Origin: Limanda limanda | Lineage: Eukaryota > Chordata > Actinopteri > Pleuronectiformes > Pleuronectidae | Assembly: GCF_963576545.1 (NCBI RefSeq) | Contig: NC_083651.1 | Span: 16,725,580-16,789,579 of the forward strand | Reading direction: 5' to 3' | Length of the DNA stretch: 64,000 bases | Notes under the pieces: generated by a model | The model's database searches: none | What the model was told of the DNA's origin: nothing | What the model saw: only the letters and a program-made list of their open reading frames with translations | Part shown: in pieces, positions 29,201 through 41,200 of the stretch | Position numbering within the stretch: the stretch's first letter is position 1 | Layout: the number at the start of each line of letters is the position of its first letter | Made by a program: the position numbers and the translations under genes

Positions 29201-32200
29201 CCATGGTTTTCTTGTCAGATGGACTGTTCTTCTTTGGTGGCACTGGAGGACACACTTTTCCACAAATGTCCAGGATGCTACGCTTGATTTGGCAGCTGCG
29301 CGAGGCTGCCTTGGTGAGGATACGCTCAATGGCCGTTATGCCGTCTCCGTGAGCGTGACGGCTCGTGTCCATATCCTCCAGCCAGGTCGGCGACAGGGAG
29401 TTCGGCCTGGACGACAGTTTCTGGTGGAGCTTGATGAGGAGGGACAGCATGCTCTCTCGGATCTCCAGGATCTCCGTCACCAGCTGGGGAGGTGTGCCTG
29501 GCGGGACCCAGCGGGTTGAGGAGCTCTTGGGCCTGACAACCTGGGTGGCCTCGGTGTTGCTGCGGTTGATTATCTCCTGGAACTTCCTCCTGCGCTCCGC
29601 CACGAGGCTGAAGACCTGAGCTTCCCGCAGGTTCTAGGAGAACATTGAACAGACATGCATTACACAACACCGCTTTTTTCACATTTGTTTTTGACATGGG
29701 CAATGTTAATGTGATGTTCCATGATTTAAGATACAGAAACCCACTGTGAATGTTGTACAAATACTGTCACACACAGACACAAACTCATTTACATCACTTG
29801 ATACACATCAAGTATCAAGCCGCCACTGCATCAACACAATATGTGAGAAGAAAGACAAGAAAAACTTGATGGTTGACTTGTCTTCAAACACAAACACCCT
29901 CTCCTACAATTATGTCAGTAATGGTCTGATTGGCTTTGATGGATTGAACAGGTGCTTCATTACCATAGTCTGACCGGGACAATATATATAAATGTCAGAT
30001 TAGATGTCCTTTTTAAAATTTCAGCTGACGTCTCACGAATACCTTTGCCGATAGTGCTCAAAACAACCATATTCCGGAGAAAATTCTGATCTTCCCCATG
30101 TAAAAGCTCACAAGCCGTCTGAAGGATTGCCCTGACCTGACAAAAAGGGCCTGAGCTGCACCGTTAAATAAACATAAATCATATACCCCAGTCAAGGCGA
30201 CATCAATCATACTGACATGCGGTTAAAAAGCGTTTACCCAAACCTGCATTACACACATAATTAGTTTCAGCAGTCAAGAGGGAGGGAAACTGCTGAAGCA
30301 CGGCATTATACACACGCCATAACACACCAAGGCAGACCTCCTTTGAAAGGCACAAAACAAACTCGTGCACTGGAAATCTTTGAGAGTAAAAGATCACATG
30401 GACAAATGCAGCTGCTGGTGGCATCGGAGCAATCAGCCTTGTTTAGAAAAAGACAGCTACCTCTCTCCAATTCCCTGAAAGACGACTGGAGTTCTGTGGA
30501 GCAAGTACAGCAAAGTGAACAACAGTGATGATGATGATGATGATGATGATGATGTTGTTACAGATGAACACACCATGAGCACCAAACCATCAATGTAACC
30601 TGGTAAATGAAGCATGCACATGCCAGGGCTCAGCTGAAAGAAAATGTGGGGAAAAAAAGAATCTCAAAAAGAATCTTCCAAGTCACCAAACATTGAAACT
30701 GTCAGCAAGACCTGTAAAGTCAGTTAATTACTAATATATGATTTTGTGATAATGAATCAAGTACTTCACACGTTCAGTCCCTGCATTCCAAGATAAAAGC
30801 CACTTCATTCGGTACTTGTTATGTTTCTGAATTATTTAAAGCTGTAGTTCAACATTTCTGGAAATACGCTTACCTAACTTCATGGTGAGGGCAACACTCA
30901 TCAGGCCTTAACCATTATTATTAAGCCAGTTATGTTAATTTAGCACAAAGTCCCAAAAGAGAGAGAAACATTATAACCTACCAGAATTTTTTTAATTCAC
31001 AAAAAAATCAAATCTGGACATTTTATTCAAGTTTTGTTACTTGTTATAATAAACATTTCAGTCAATCTGGTCGAGCTAAACCAATATTCTTAGTCAAAAT
31101 TTCATCACAATAGATTTGATCAATATTCCGAGGGTTTTTCCTTTGCTGTTACTTGAGTTTCATATTTGGGTTTTCTTGGTAAATGAATTCACACTACCTC
31201 AATGTATTTCTGAGTTAAAATAAAGGTATAACTTAATTGAAATTATCTGATATGCAGCACAGTAAATACGACTGAAACAGAACCTCAATATTTCACCAAT
31301 AAATATAAAGGAATTTTGCTCATGTAGTTTCACATGAGGCCCCGGAGCGAGGGCAGACATTTCTGACAGCAGAGGTTGTGGAAGTGGACTGGAACAGCCT
31401 GAGAGTCAGTTGCACAATATGAGCATAGCTGGATGCGGACAAACTGTTTTGAGCAGGAGCAAAGGAAACTTGTACATGTGGACCTATTTGAGGGAAATCC
31501 TTTCATACCTTAAACATTAACGAGGACATAGTGCCCTCAAAACAATTGACGGCACTCTTGTATACAGACAGGAGAGATATTCTACATTCTGTGCAGCCAG
31601 GTGGAACACAGTGAATAACAAACTGAGAGCTAGACTCACTAGAAGTCTCACTTCCAGATGTTTTTATTATAGCAGCATTGCAGTGTCATTAATGGCACTA
31701 TAACTCAGCTGAGCCTTTAGCAGAACTCTCACCTGGCCATAAGAGGAAGCTTCAGTGCTGGTGCTGGGAGGGGCCTCTCTCTTCACTTCTGGGGCCGTTT
31801 CAGGGACCCGAACCCTCACAAAGTTGATGACATGGTGCAGGTTGGAGAGGAGGTTGGTGCCTGGGAACCAGCTGTCATGGCAGTGCTCCTCAATGCAAGG
31901 CTCCTTAAGGTATAAGATACACATTGTTCAAAAGGATGCTGGTTTGGGAGTCTACACAGTGAGAAGACTGCTACTCACAGGTCTTGTATCTCACCTCATT
32001 GTCCTTGTTGTCTTGAACTTGGTTGTCCAAGCCCAGCTCGATCAGGTACAGGACCATGCACAGCACATGCTCCGACATGTTCGGATGATCCATCCATATC
32101 TATAACATATTAAATCATTACTTTAACCTGAGGAAAATGTCTCTGCAAGTGCATCAACATTTTTGCTTGGACTTAGACCTGGAATGGTAGCGGTAAAAAC

Positions 32201-35200
32201 ATGATCCCCAAACAATATGATATTCATAGAGATGTTAAATACCATTTTCCCCTTCCGGATAACAAGACTTTGCAAAATCATTGTGTTGACAATTACAACA
32301 GTGGTGCCACCCTTAGGCACAGTCTTGCTTAAGGAACATGTTGCTGTTTGGCTTGTGGGACCTAACAGCTTGAAATACTGCCAACCTGCTAAAATTTTAG
32401 CTAGCTCTGGGTAACGCTACACTACTGGGATTGACTTCTTCTTAAGCCGCTCTAAAAACAGTACTTGCCAGTGGCAGTAGTGTGCAACTGCTGTTTTGGA
32501 GCAGTGAGGAAGTGATTTCCAGGTAAAGAGGATGCTGGTATCAGTATCAGAATATGTCTTATTATTGATACTGACTATGCCAATGCTCTTCCAGTTGATG
32601 CACACTCCATAATGCACTGGTCCTTTTGTTCCTGCATTATGCCTCATCTACACAGTCTGTTCATTTAGTGCTGCACCTTCTGTGTCTTATCGTGATTTCA
32701 AGCAAATTCTTGTAACGCGTCAGCAACAATTATTTGCCAAGTCATTTTACTTGTGCACCAATTAAACATGGCAAACAGAGTCACTTCTGATTAAGTTCAA
32801 GGAGTAAATTGAGATGCAAGGGCAGCACTGTATTATCACATGAATGGTCTTTGAGGCTCACCTTGTAAAGCAGAGTGAATATCACAATGTGCAGTGTCTT
32901 GCAGTGCAACAGCTTGATGAGGCCTTTGTAGCACGGGTGCAGAGGAGTCCTCTCCTTGTAAGGCGGCCAAGGGTTGCCAGTGTGAATCCCAGACTGTTTC
33001 AAACTAGGAGAAGTCATCATCGACAAGAACAAATATATCAGCAGAACAATCGGAGTACACGCAACAGAAGTTTGAATTTCCACACTTTGATGAGGTGACA
33101 CTGTTATAGAATAATTCACTGTACAAAAGATTTCAGTCTATTCAACAGCACAGCCAATGGGCATCACGGTCACGCACGCGATTAGTGATATTGGGATCAT
33201 TGTTATATAAAACCAAGGCCAGCTTGACAGGCAATCCATCATAACCAAACAGCGTGAATGAGCAACATGAGGCTGGTATCAGACTGAAGGTGGAAGTGGC
33301 AGCTTCAATATGCTTCAAGGAGAAATATGGCTCCATTCCATTTGGTTTGGAAAAGAAAAGAGTGGCAGAGAAAAGGGTGTACTACATTAAGGACATACAG
33401 TTCACTACATGGCTGATCTATCCAGACTTTGAATTAAACTTATACCAAACTTTTTGGAGGGCTAATGCTAATGCCACCATCATTAGGGAGATAAAATATT
33501 CCAACACAGGTTTATATAGATATTTAAAAAAATAAACGACTCCCAAATTGTCGTTATAACAAAGAAATGTAACAGATGCTTGATATTCTTCGGTTTAACT
33601 ATCAACCTTATTATAACTAACATAAAACATAAACACAACCAAATATATACATAATATATTATGAGGAAATGTACATCTTTTCTACAGTTTTCATTCTGTA
33701 AAATGTAAGTTTTCGTCTTGTTGTATAACAGCAAACAAACAATGATACCGATATGACTGTGAAAGGTTCATGTCGGAAAGTATTATTGTCCGGGCTCTAC
33801 TAAAATCCCATTGTGAAAAAGGTCACAAGCCCAAGTACGATTTCAAACCCTGAAGGACGCTATGGTATACTTAGCATCCCCCACACACTCCAGTAACCTT
33901 TTAGAAAATTAAGTCTAAAACAATTTCCTTCACCACCTTCACCGAGACGTCTCAAGTGCAATCAAAGAAGAAAGATTTCCTCGATTCTAATACAATTTAG
34001 CCTGAAATAATAAATTGATTTTTCTCGACAGCTATCTAATTGGAAGCAGCTCTGGCACCGAGCAGACCTGACCTTTCTTATCATGTCCCTTCATGAGCAG
34101 GTGAGAGAGGGGACCCTGTGACACTGAACAGATCATGATGCAGGTTGGCTTTGTCGGGGATGACTGAACATTAATACTCCCACTAAAGAACAGAGTATTG
34201 TCAAGCTGGATACAGATAAAAAGGGCCTTCTGCTATGACATTCTTAAATGAAAATCACTGCTGCAACCAAGGCATTTACTGAGGGGAAATTAAGGCATCA
34301 GTGTTAACTTACAATGCTGAGTATCTGTCCATCGCTGACTGGACGTCGCGCCGGTAGACTGTTCTGAGGACGACCATGATGGGGTCAAACTCCTTTTCCC
34401 ACACCTCGGCTTATTGATCAAAGGAGAGAGAAATGATTTGTTAACTGTGCTGCAAAGCGACAATGATTCACTTTCTCACCATTTTCACCTTCTCTTTGTG
34501 AGTGGTGCAAGCCTGACCCCAAGTGGACAGGGGAATGAAGTCACCCAGTGATTCAAATAGTAACATAGCTCACAGATAAGGAGACAAATTACAGTGTTAT
34601 AGATCAAAAAACAATAATAGTATAAAAATAGTATAAAACGTAGTGTATTAAAGCAAATTAGTTATGTACTCAGGATCATCTGATCTGATTTATTAAAAAA
34701 CATTATTGTATGTGCCAGTATATACATATTGACATTGCTCTTCTTACTGTAGAGCAATTTAAACTTTTGCATACCCACAATATTTAACTTGTGCAAAAAT
34801 AAAAACATTTGTTGGACTGCAGTATTGAGTTCTTCACAATAGGGTAGTAATAAAAGCATTATTGATAATAGGTTTTTCATTATTAAAAGAAACAGCCGAC
34901 TGATTCTCTTAATATTACATGCTGTACTTTTTTGAATCTATTTTGTCCATTTTCTCTTAATCTGAAACGCCCAATTCCCTTCGCATAGCTTTCTTACTGT
35001 TATAATTAGACTTGCTCAGTGGAGGATGGCACATAGAAACATCTACCTCTTCACTGGAGGTCCTGCAGGTATCGAATTCAGTTTGTTTTGCCTGAGTGGC
35101 AGGGAACTTTGAGTCTGTGCAACATTGTGCCAAACTTGATATTAAAATAAGCCGGACAGGCAACAGTGCTATGGTGTCGCTTTTAGGCACTTTGAATTAC

Positions 35201-38200
35201 AGGCTTTCCAAGTATTCAGTTATTTCAAATGACAGGGTACTTATTCGAATGTTGAGTATTTAACTCATCCTACCTTTAGGTGTGTACATGCCCTGCTGCA
35301 TCGAGCCTCCGGGCTCAAACACTGGTGCTTTGAAGTCGGCCACAGAAGAGAGCATCTCCTCAAAACTACAACTCCCTGGTACAATGCCACTCTTTGGGTT
35401 GGGATTCTCAGGAATCTAAGAAAACACTCTTAAGGAGAAAAAACATTTTCTGGGGAAAACTGAAAATATCTCTAAGCCAAGTTATACATCTCTTAAATAC
35501 TGGAGGATACAAGATCCAAGAGTGCACTGTGTGTGCGGTCATTCATACACAGCTGTGAGACCATCTCAGATCGAAGGATCTCATCGTCCGTCATCCCTGT
35601 TGGTGAGAATGAGTGAGAGTGAATAACTCACAAAGTACAGCCCCACTTTAAAATCAAAGATTCATAATTTTTCAATGTCTCCAAATAAGCCATGAGATGA
35701 AAGTGAAAGTTTCCTTGACAAGGATAAATATCGCACTGCCCGTTATAACAGCAAATATATTATGATTTTTTAAGATTTGTATTCACTGTAGAGCTACTTT
35801 ATCATATAGTAAGGTATTTCTTATTGTGGTAATCACTGTATTTATGTACAACTTACCCAAATGTACACGCAGGCTCGTGAGTATGACCAGGAAGGTCAGA
35901 GCTCCTTCCAGCATCGGTCTCTCCTGCTCAGAGTCTAACACAGCGTTCTGATGCTGAGACGCCATGGTCAGCAGGTCGACCACTTTAAACCTGTGTTACA
36001 GACAACAGAGTGTAAAATGTTGGTAAGACTACTAAGCTGTGTGTGAATTTAAGTGCATGCTGCAGGAAGAAGAAAACTATGTGTATGAGATGCTTCACCT
36101 CTCAAAAACACTTGATATGAAGTAGTCAGGATCTAACCTCGACGCACACACCTGCAAACCAAGAAACATGTGCATAAAAGGATTTAAATAACAAAATTCA
36201 AAAAATAAACTGTGTAAAATTATATAAGTATGGGATTCAGAAATTCTAACCTGGAGCAGATAAATGTCTGGGTCAATCATTGAGTTGCAGAAGTGCGACT
36301 GTACGTAGGTCATAGCCTGTCCCTTGATCTGTAGTCCATTCCTGACCCACATGTTGCTGTGGATCTCGGACAAGGATGCCTACGGCCATAAAAAAAAACA
36401 CAGTGTTTATCGAAATGTGGCTACGAGAACAAGCAGGTGAATACAAATTGTAAATGTGTTTATTGGGCTGTGAATATCAGACCTGGATTTGGAGTGGATG
36501 CACCATGATCTTCATCAGCATCTCTTGGTCAGGCAGGAGACTGTCCAGGTCCAGGCCTTGGCACTTTACAGCCTGAATTTTAAACCACAGGATTAGCTTT
36601 AAACCACATAAAAAGATATGCCTGCATGTCTTAAAGAGATGAAACTGTCTGACATACCTTACTGAGGAACATGGCATAGTAGCGGTGCAGTGGCAGGTGA
36701 AAGGTCACTTGATTTGGAGCAGGCTATGAGAGAGACACAAATTGTGAGAAACAGGAAAGAGGAATGTTTGCTCATAACACTTTGTTGTTTTAATTTACCT
36801 CGTCTATGAAGCCAATGGAATCAAACCAGATCTGAAGGGTCTCCAAGCAGTAGCGTACCACAGTTTTAGTATATTCCTGAGTCTCCTGTTAACACATAAT
36901 GTAATGTTTTTAAAATAAATGCAGGTTTATACATTAAGGGCGTTAAGTACAGGATATGTATGCAGCATGTTCCGGTTATCAAGACCATTCGGATATGGGA
37001 GCTGTGTGTGAGAGCACTCCTGGTGTGAAGACGGGACTTACTTTGACTTTGCAGTGTGTTAAGAGACCCCACATTGGCTGTGCACATGCCTCAAGTTCTG
37101 CTGCAAACGCTGCATAGTACGTCTGGGACTCAAACTCCACATGTTCATTCAGCTCCCGCTTATTCAGGTTCATACCTGTCACAGCAGGAAACGATTTGAA
37201 AAAGTAAGAGAGTTGACACATGCTACATGAAGTCTATATGCTAACATAAACTAGCATTTTTTAAGTTTAGTGAAAATCTGTTGACCCCTAATATAATTTT
37301 CTAAACTCATAACTGCCAACGAACTGTTATGAAACGGTAGTAAAATACAAAAGTAGTTCAGCAGACATGCATGCAATCTAATAATGACACTGCACATGGC
37401 CTCTGCAAGAGGATACTCAAACCCACTGTGCAAGGGTGAGTGTTATTTTTAGGGTGGTGGTACAGTTCACATGAGCAGCACTAGCCTCAATTCTAATTCA
37501 GTGACAAAGCGTCATATACCCCAAAACACACCCTTTCTGTTAGGGGTATTTATACCAAGGAACAGATGAGGTTGCCTTTATCTTGACTAAGCATATAGAG
37601 GGTATATAAGGTCTAAATATGAGAATGTGCACAAGTATAATGAGCTGTGATTTAAATCAGCTGTTGTGTTTGACCCCATGTTGCTTCCAATACGAAATGA
37701 CAGACATATCATATTGATAGTCATGAGTAACCGAGAAACCACCAGACTGCCACAATAGAATAAATGGGGAACAAGCAAATTATAAACAAATGAGCACATC
37801 TTTCTTGAGTATTTGCCTCAATTTGTGCAGCTATTATCTGAATGTGAGAAATAACAACAAACACTGCAACATTCAGCGAATGAGTGTGTCTGTTTACTGC
37901 TCAGGTTGAAATCCTGTTTTACCTTGAAAGAATGACACAAAGCTCATCCAGAGCATCAGCAGTGAGTGGTCCTCTAGGAACTTTTTCGCTACACTTTGGT
38001 GTGAGAGGATGTTAATGAAATCACTAACTAACGGCCAGTAGGTGTTGTTCTTCAATAGTGCCTCGCTACAGTTCACCACGACATGACGACTGTTCTCTTC
38101 ATCTAAAAAAAAAGGGGGGAAACGAATGTGCACGTTAGGTTACAGTTTTTTTATATTTATAGGCAACACATTGAAAGATATAGGCAAATATATAGAGCGA

Positions 38201-41200
38201 CAATTCACTTGCAATTTCAACACCTGGCTGCCAATACAGAAAGACAATGTCATATGCAGAGTTTAAAGATCAATAGGACAGCTCTCATATAATATATTGA
38301 AGCTCATTTCACTCAGACCCTGTACAAATTAAAAATACCAGAGGGATGAGACATCTGTGCATGTTTTTGTCGACACTGAAAATGATTAGAAATAAAAATT
38401 AACAGCTGCATTTCTTTGTTTGAAAAGCAATTTCATTTTTATCTCATTCAACAATTCACAGGATTCATGTACCAGTTACTCTACTAATACAAATTGGATG
38501 TGGTCTTTATGAATTTGGAGCTACTGATGAGCAACAAAGAATAAGGACCACCTTGTATGATGCTATCCATTCCCTCGGCCTCGATCCATTACACAAGATC
38601 TTTTGACTAAGCGTGTGCAATTTGATATTTTGAGATATGACATAAAAGCTCCATCTTAAAACTTAATTTTTAGTTTAATAAAGCACCACTTCTACCATGT
38701 TCAATGCCACAGGGTTTGTGCAGTGATCCGTAATAAGCATCCCTACATCGGTCTACTTCATGCTTTACAATAATTACACGTGAAGAGTCCGATGAGCTGT
38801 GCAGAATCCGCAACAACTTACCCTGAAGTTCACTTTTAATAAGGCAACTCTCCATCATGTAGAGGAGGACTGTGACCATTATGTCCAGCAGGTGACACTC
38901 CTCGGTCATGTGTCGAGCCAGCTCCTCATTGCTAAACAGCTGCACACTGATATGCACGATGCGATTGGACATGGTGTCCGACTCGTGGCTTTTCATCAGC
39001 GTTTTCATGATGAACGCATAATGCTGAACAAAAGTCTTTGTAAAGGTGATCTGCCAGAGAGGAAAAGGGAAAAACCCACATCACAATTTGAGCAGACTGT
39101 TACGATTTTGTCTCTCTGTTTAAAGTATAATTTCAATTCACTCACACATCTGACAGGGAAATTAGAGCAACACGAGACATATTTGTGAATAAATTCGAAC
39201 ACAAAAAAAGAAATACCTTGTAATCTTGATCTGGCAACATGTTTAGTAAGAAGGTGACCATCTTCTGAGGAAACTCGTACTTTATTGTCCAAAACAGCAA
39301 CTCCTCCAGAAAGCATTTATGCTTCAGAGAATCAATAATCCTTGGGTCTGAGGGCAGAAAAAATAATCATAATAAATTAGGTAATTCATGTTAAACTGAA
39401 TTGGTGCATTACATTTTCTTTCCCTTCTTACCTTTGGTACTGCTGCTCAGTTTCACCCTCTTCCTCTGACCAACAGATTGCCCAGCATCTTGATCTTCCT
39501 GGGAGTAAAAATAAAACAAACACTTAGTAACTGTACATCAGTTCACACCAAGTTAAACTTCAGTGGATCTGTTAAATTGTGATTAAATCATTATTTTTTC
39601 ACATATAATGGATATTTATTCATTTACTAATAACAAATGACAGAATAAACTTTTGAAGCCTGAACGTAAATTTAACTGTAAATGGTCATTAATGTTTTCT
39701 GTGTTTGATGCTGACACAAACCTCTTTACTAGACTCATCTGGGCCCCCTGGTGCAGTGGTTCCTAATATAAATAAAATCATACATAAATAAACAATATTT
39801 TTTATTAACAAAATAAAACAGATACATCAGTATAAATTTGCCACATCTTGAGACATTAGACAAACACAAAGCACCTTTCTGAAATATAAAATTGTTTATA
39901 AGGGACAATTTGTTTTAACAGCAGTATTTAGCATTGGTTAGAACCAGACATGAAATATTCTAAAATATTCAAAATCACTTCGGCAAAGTTTGATCTCTCA
40001 AGCAGTAATGTCTGCCAATTACTTATTATTTCTGGCAAGTGCAAGACTTTGACCCCTGTGGAGCAGATGAATAAGGATAAGGTGTTTCCAAAATATGCTT
40101 CACATTAAATGTTATGTTATCTTACCCATTAGGACCATTGCCCCTGCACCTCCTTCAGCACCAACAGGGACATCACCAGGAGCACCTTGACTTTTCTCCT
40201 CCACAGTCACCAGACCGGAATTCTTTAACGCTGACAAATACTTGTCATAGTTCTTTTTAGCGTGCAAATTCTCCTCTTGGCCTGCAACAAGGAAGAAAAA
40301 CACTTGACACTGTAAAAACAAGAGTTGTGTTGAAATCTCAAGCTGAAGAAAACTTAATTTGAGTGTACAGATTTTTAGGAAAGGGGAATCTTGCCTTCTT
40401 TCAATTACTTTATTTGTTAATAGTGATGCTCAATTTGGGTTCATGTTTTATCTGGTTGTCTTTTTTTACATAAAAAGCCTGAGAAGATCAAGTACAGTCT
40501 ACACTTTCCAAGCAAGTAGCTGTTGTACTTTAACAGATGAGAATAAAACAATCGCAAAGTAGCATAAGATCTTAGACCACTACAAACAATGTCTTATTTA
40601 AATGATTGTGGTCTCACTCTATGTTGTTTTAACACAAACAGGGGTGTAGATATTTACCCATGCTCAACTCTTTGAATGTTTGCTGATTGGTCAAGATCTT
40701 CGTCAGCACAGTCCTCATTGCTCCACCCATCTTGGTGAGCTCCTCCAGGAAAGAGATCTGAGGCTCCAGCTGCTGCAGGACTTTATGTAGATCTCTTTCA
40801 GCTGTGGTGTCTGACGAAGCAAGATAACAGAGAGAAGCCACGAGACTCAATACATAATTGGGGATGGAAAGGGTTGTACAACACAACGGTATCTGTCTGA
40901 CACAGAAGAGCGTGTTTTGCATTTGATATGGTCTCAGACACAAGACATTTTGACAGGTTAAATTGGTCACAATAATATTCCATGTCTTTATTAAAAGAAG
41001 GTCGTTGTCGTGAGTGTTTTCACCTGCTTCGACGTATCCATCCCTCAGGTACTGGATGATACACAGGATAAAGCGAGGAAGAACCATCTCAGACATCAAG
41101 AGAAGGTCTCGAGGTATTGAGGGGATATTTTCTCCCGTTCTCAACCGATGTCGTCTGCAAAATCTGAAGAGAAATACAAAAATGTTACTGTTGCAAAAAA

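Noticed and set aside
29326..29760. 144-codon minus frame overlapping ubr3 exon 23
   Set aside because: Off-frame reading of the same exon. The true frame encodes the conserved [19 protein letters not shown].
38670..38821. Extension of ubr3 exon 8 open frame into the following sequence
   Set aside because: A GTAAG donor at 38821 and perfect family continuity with the exon at 38102 (ELQ-DEEN) show that this stretch is intron.
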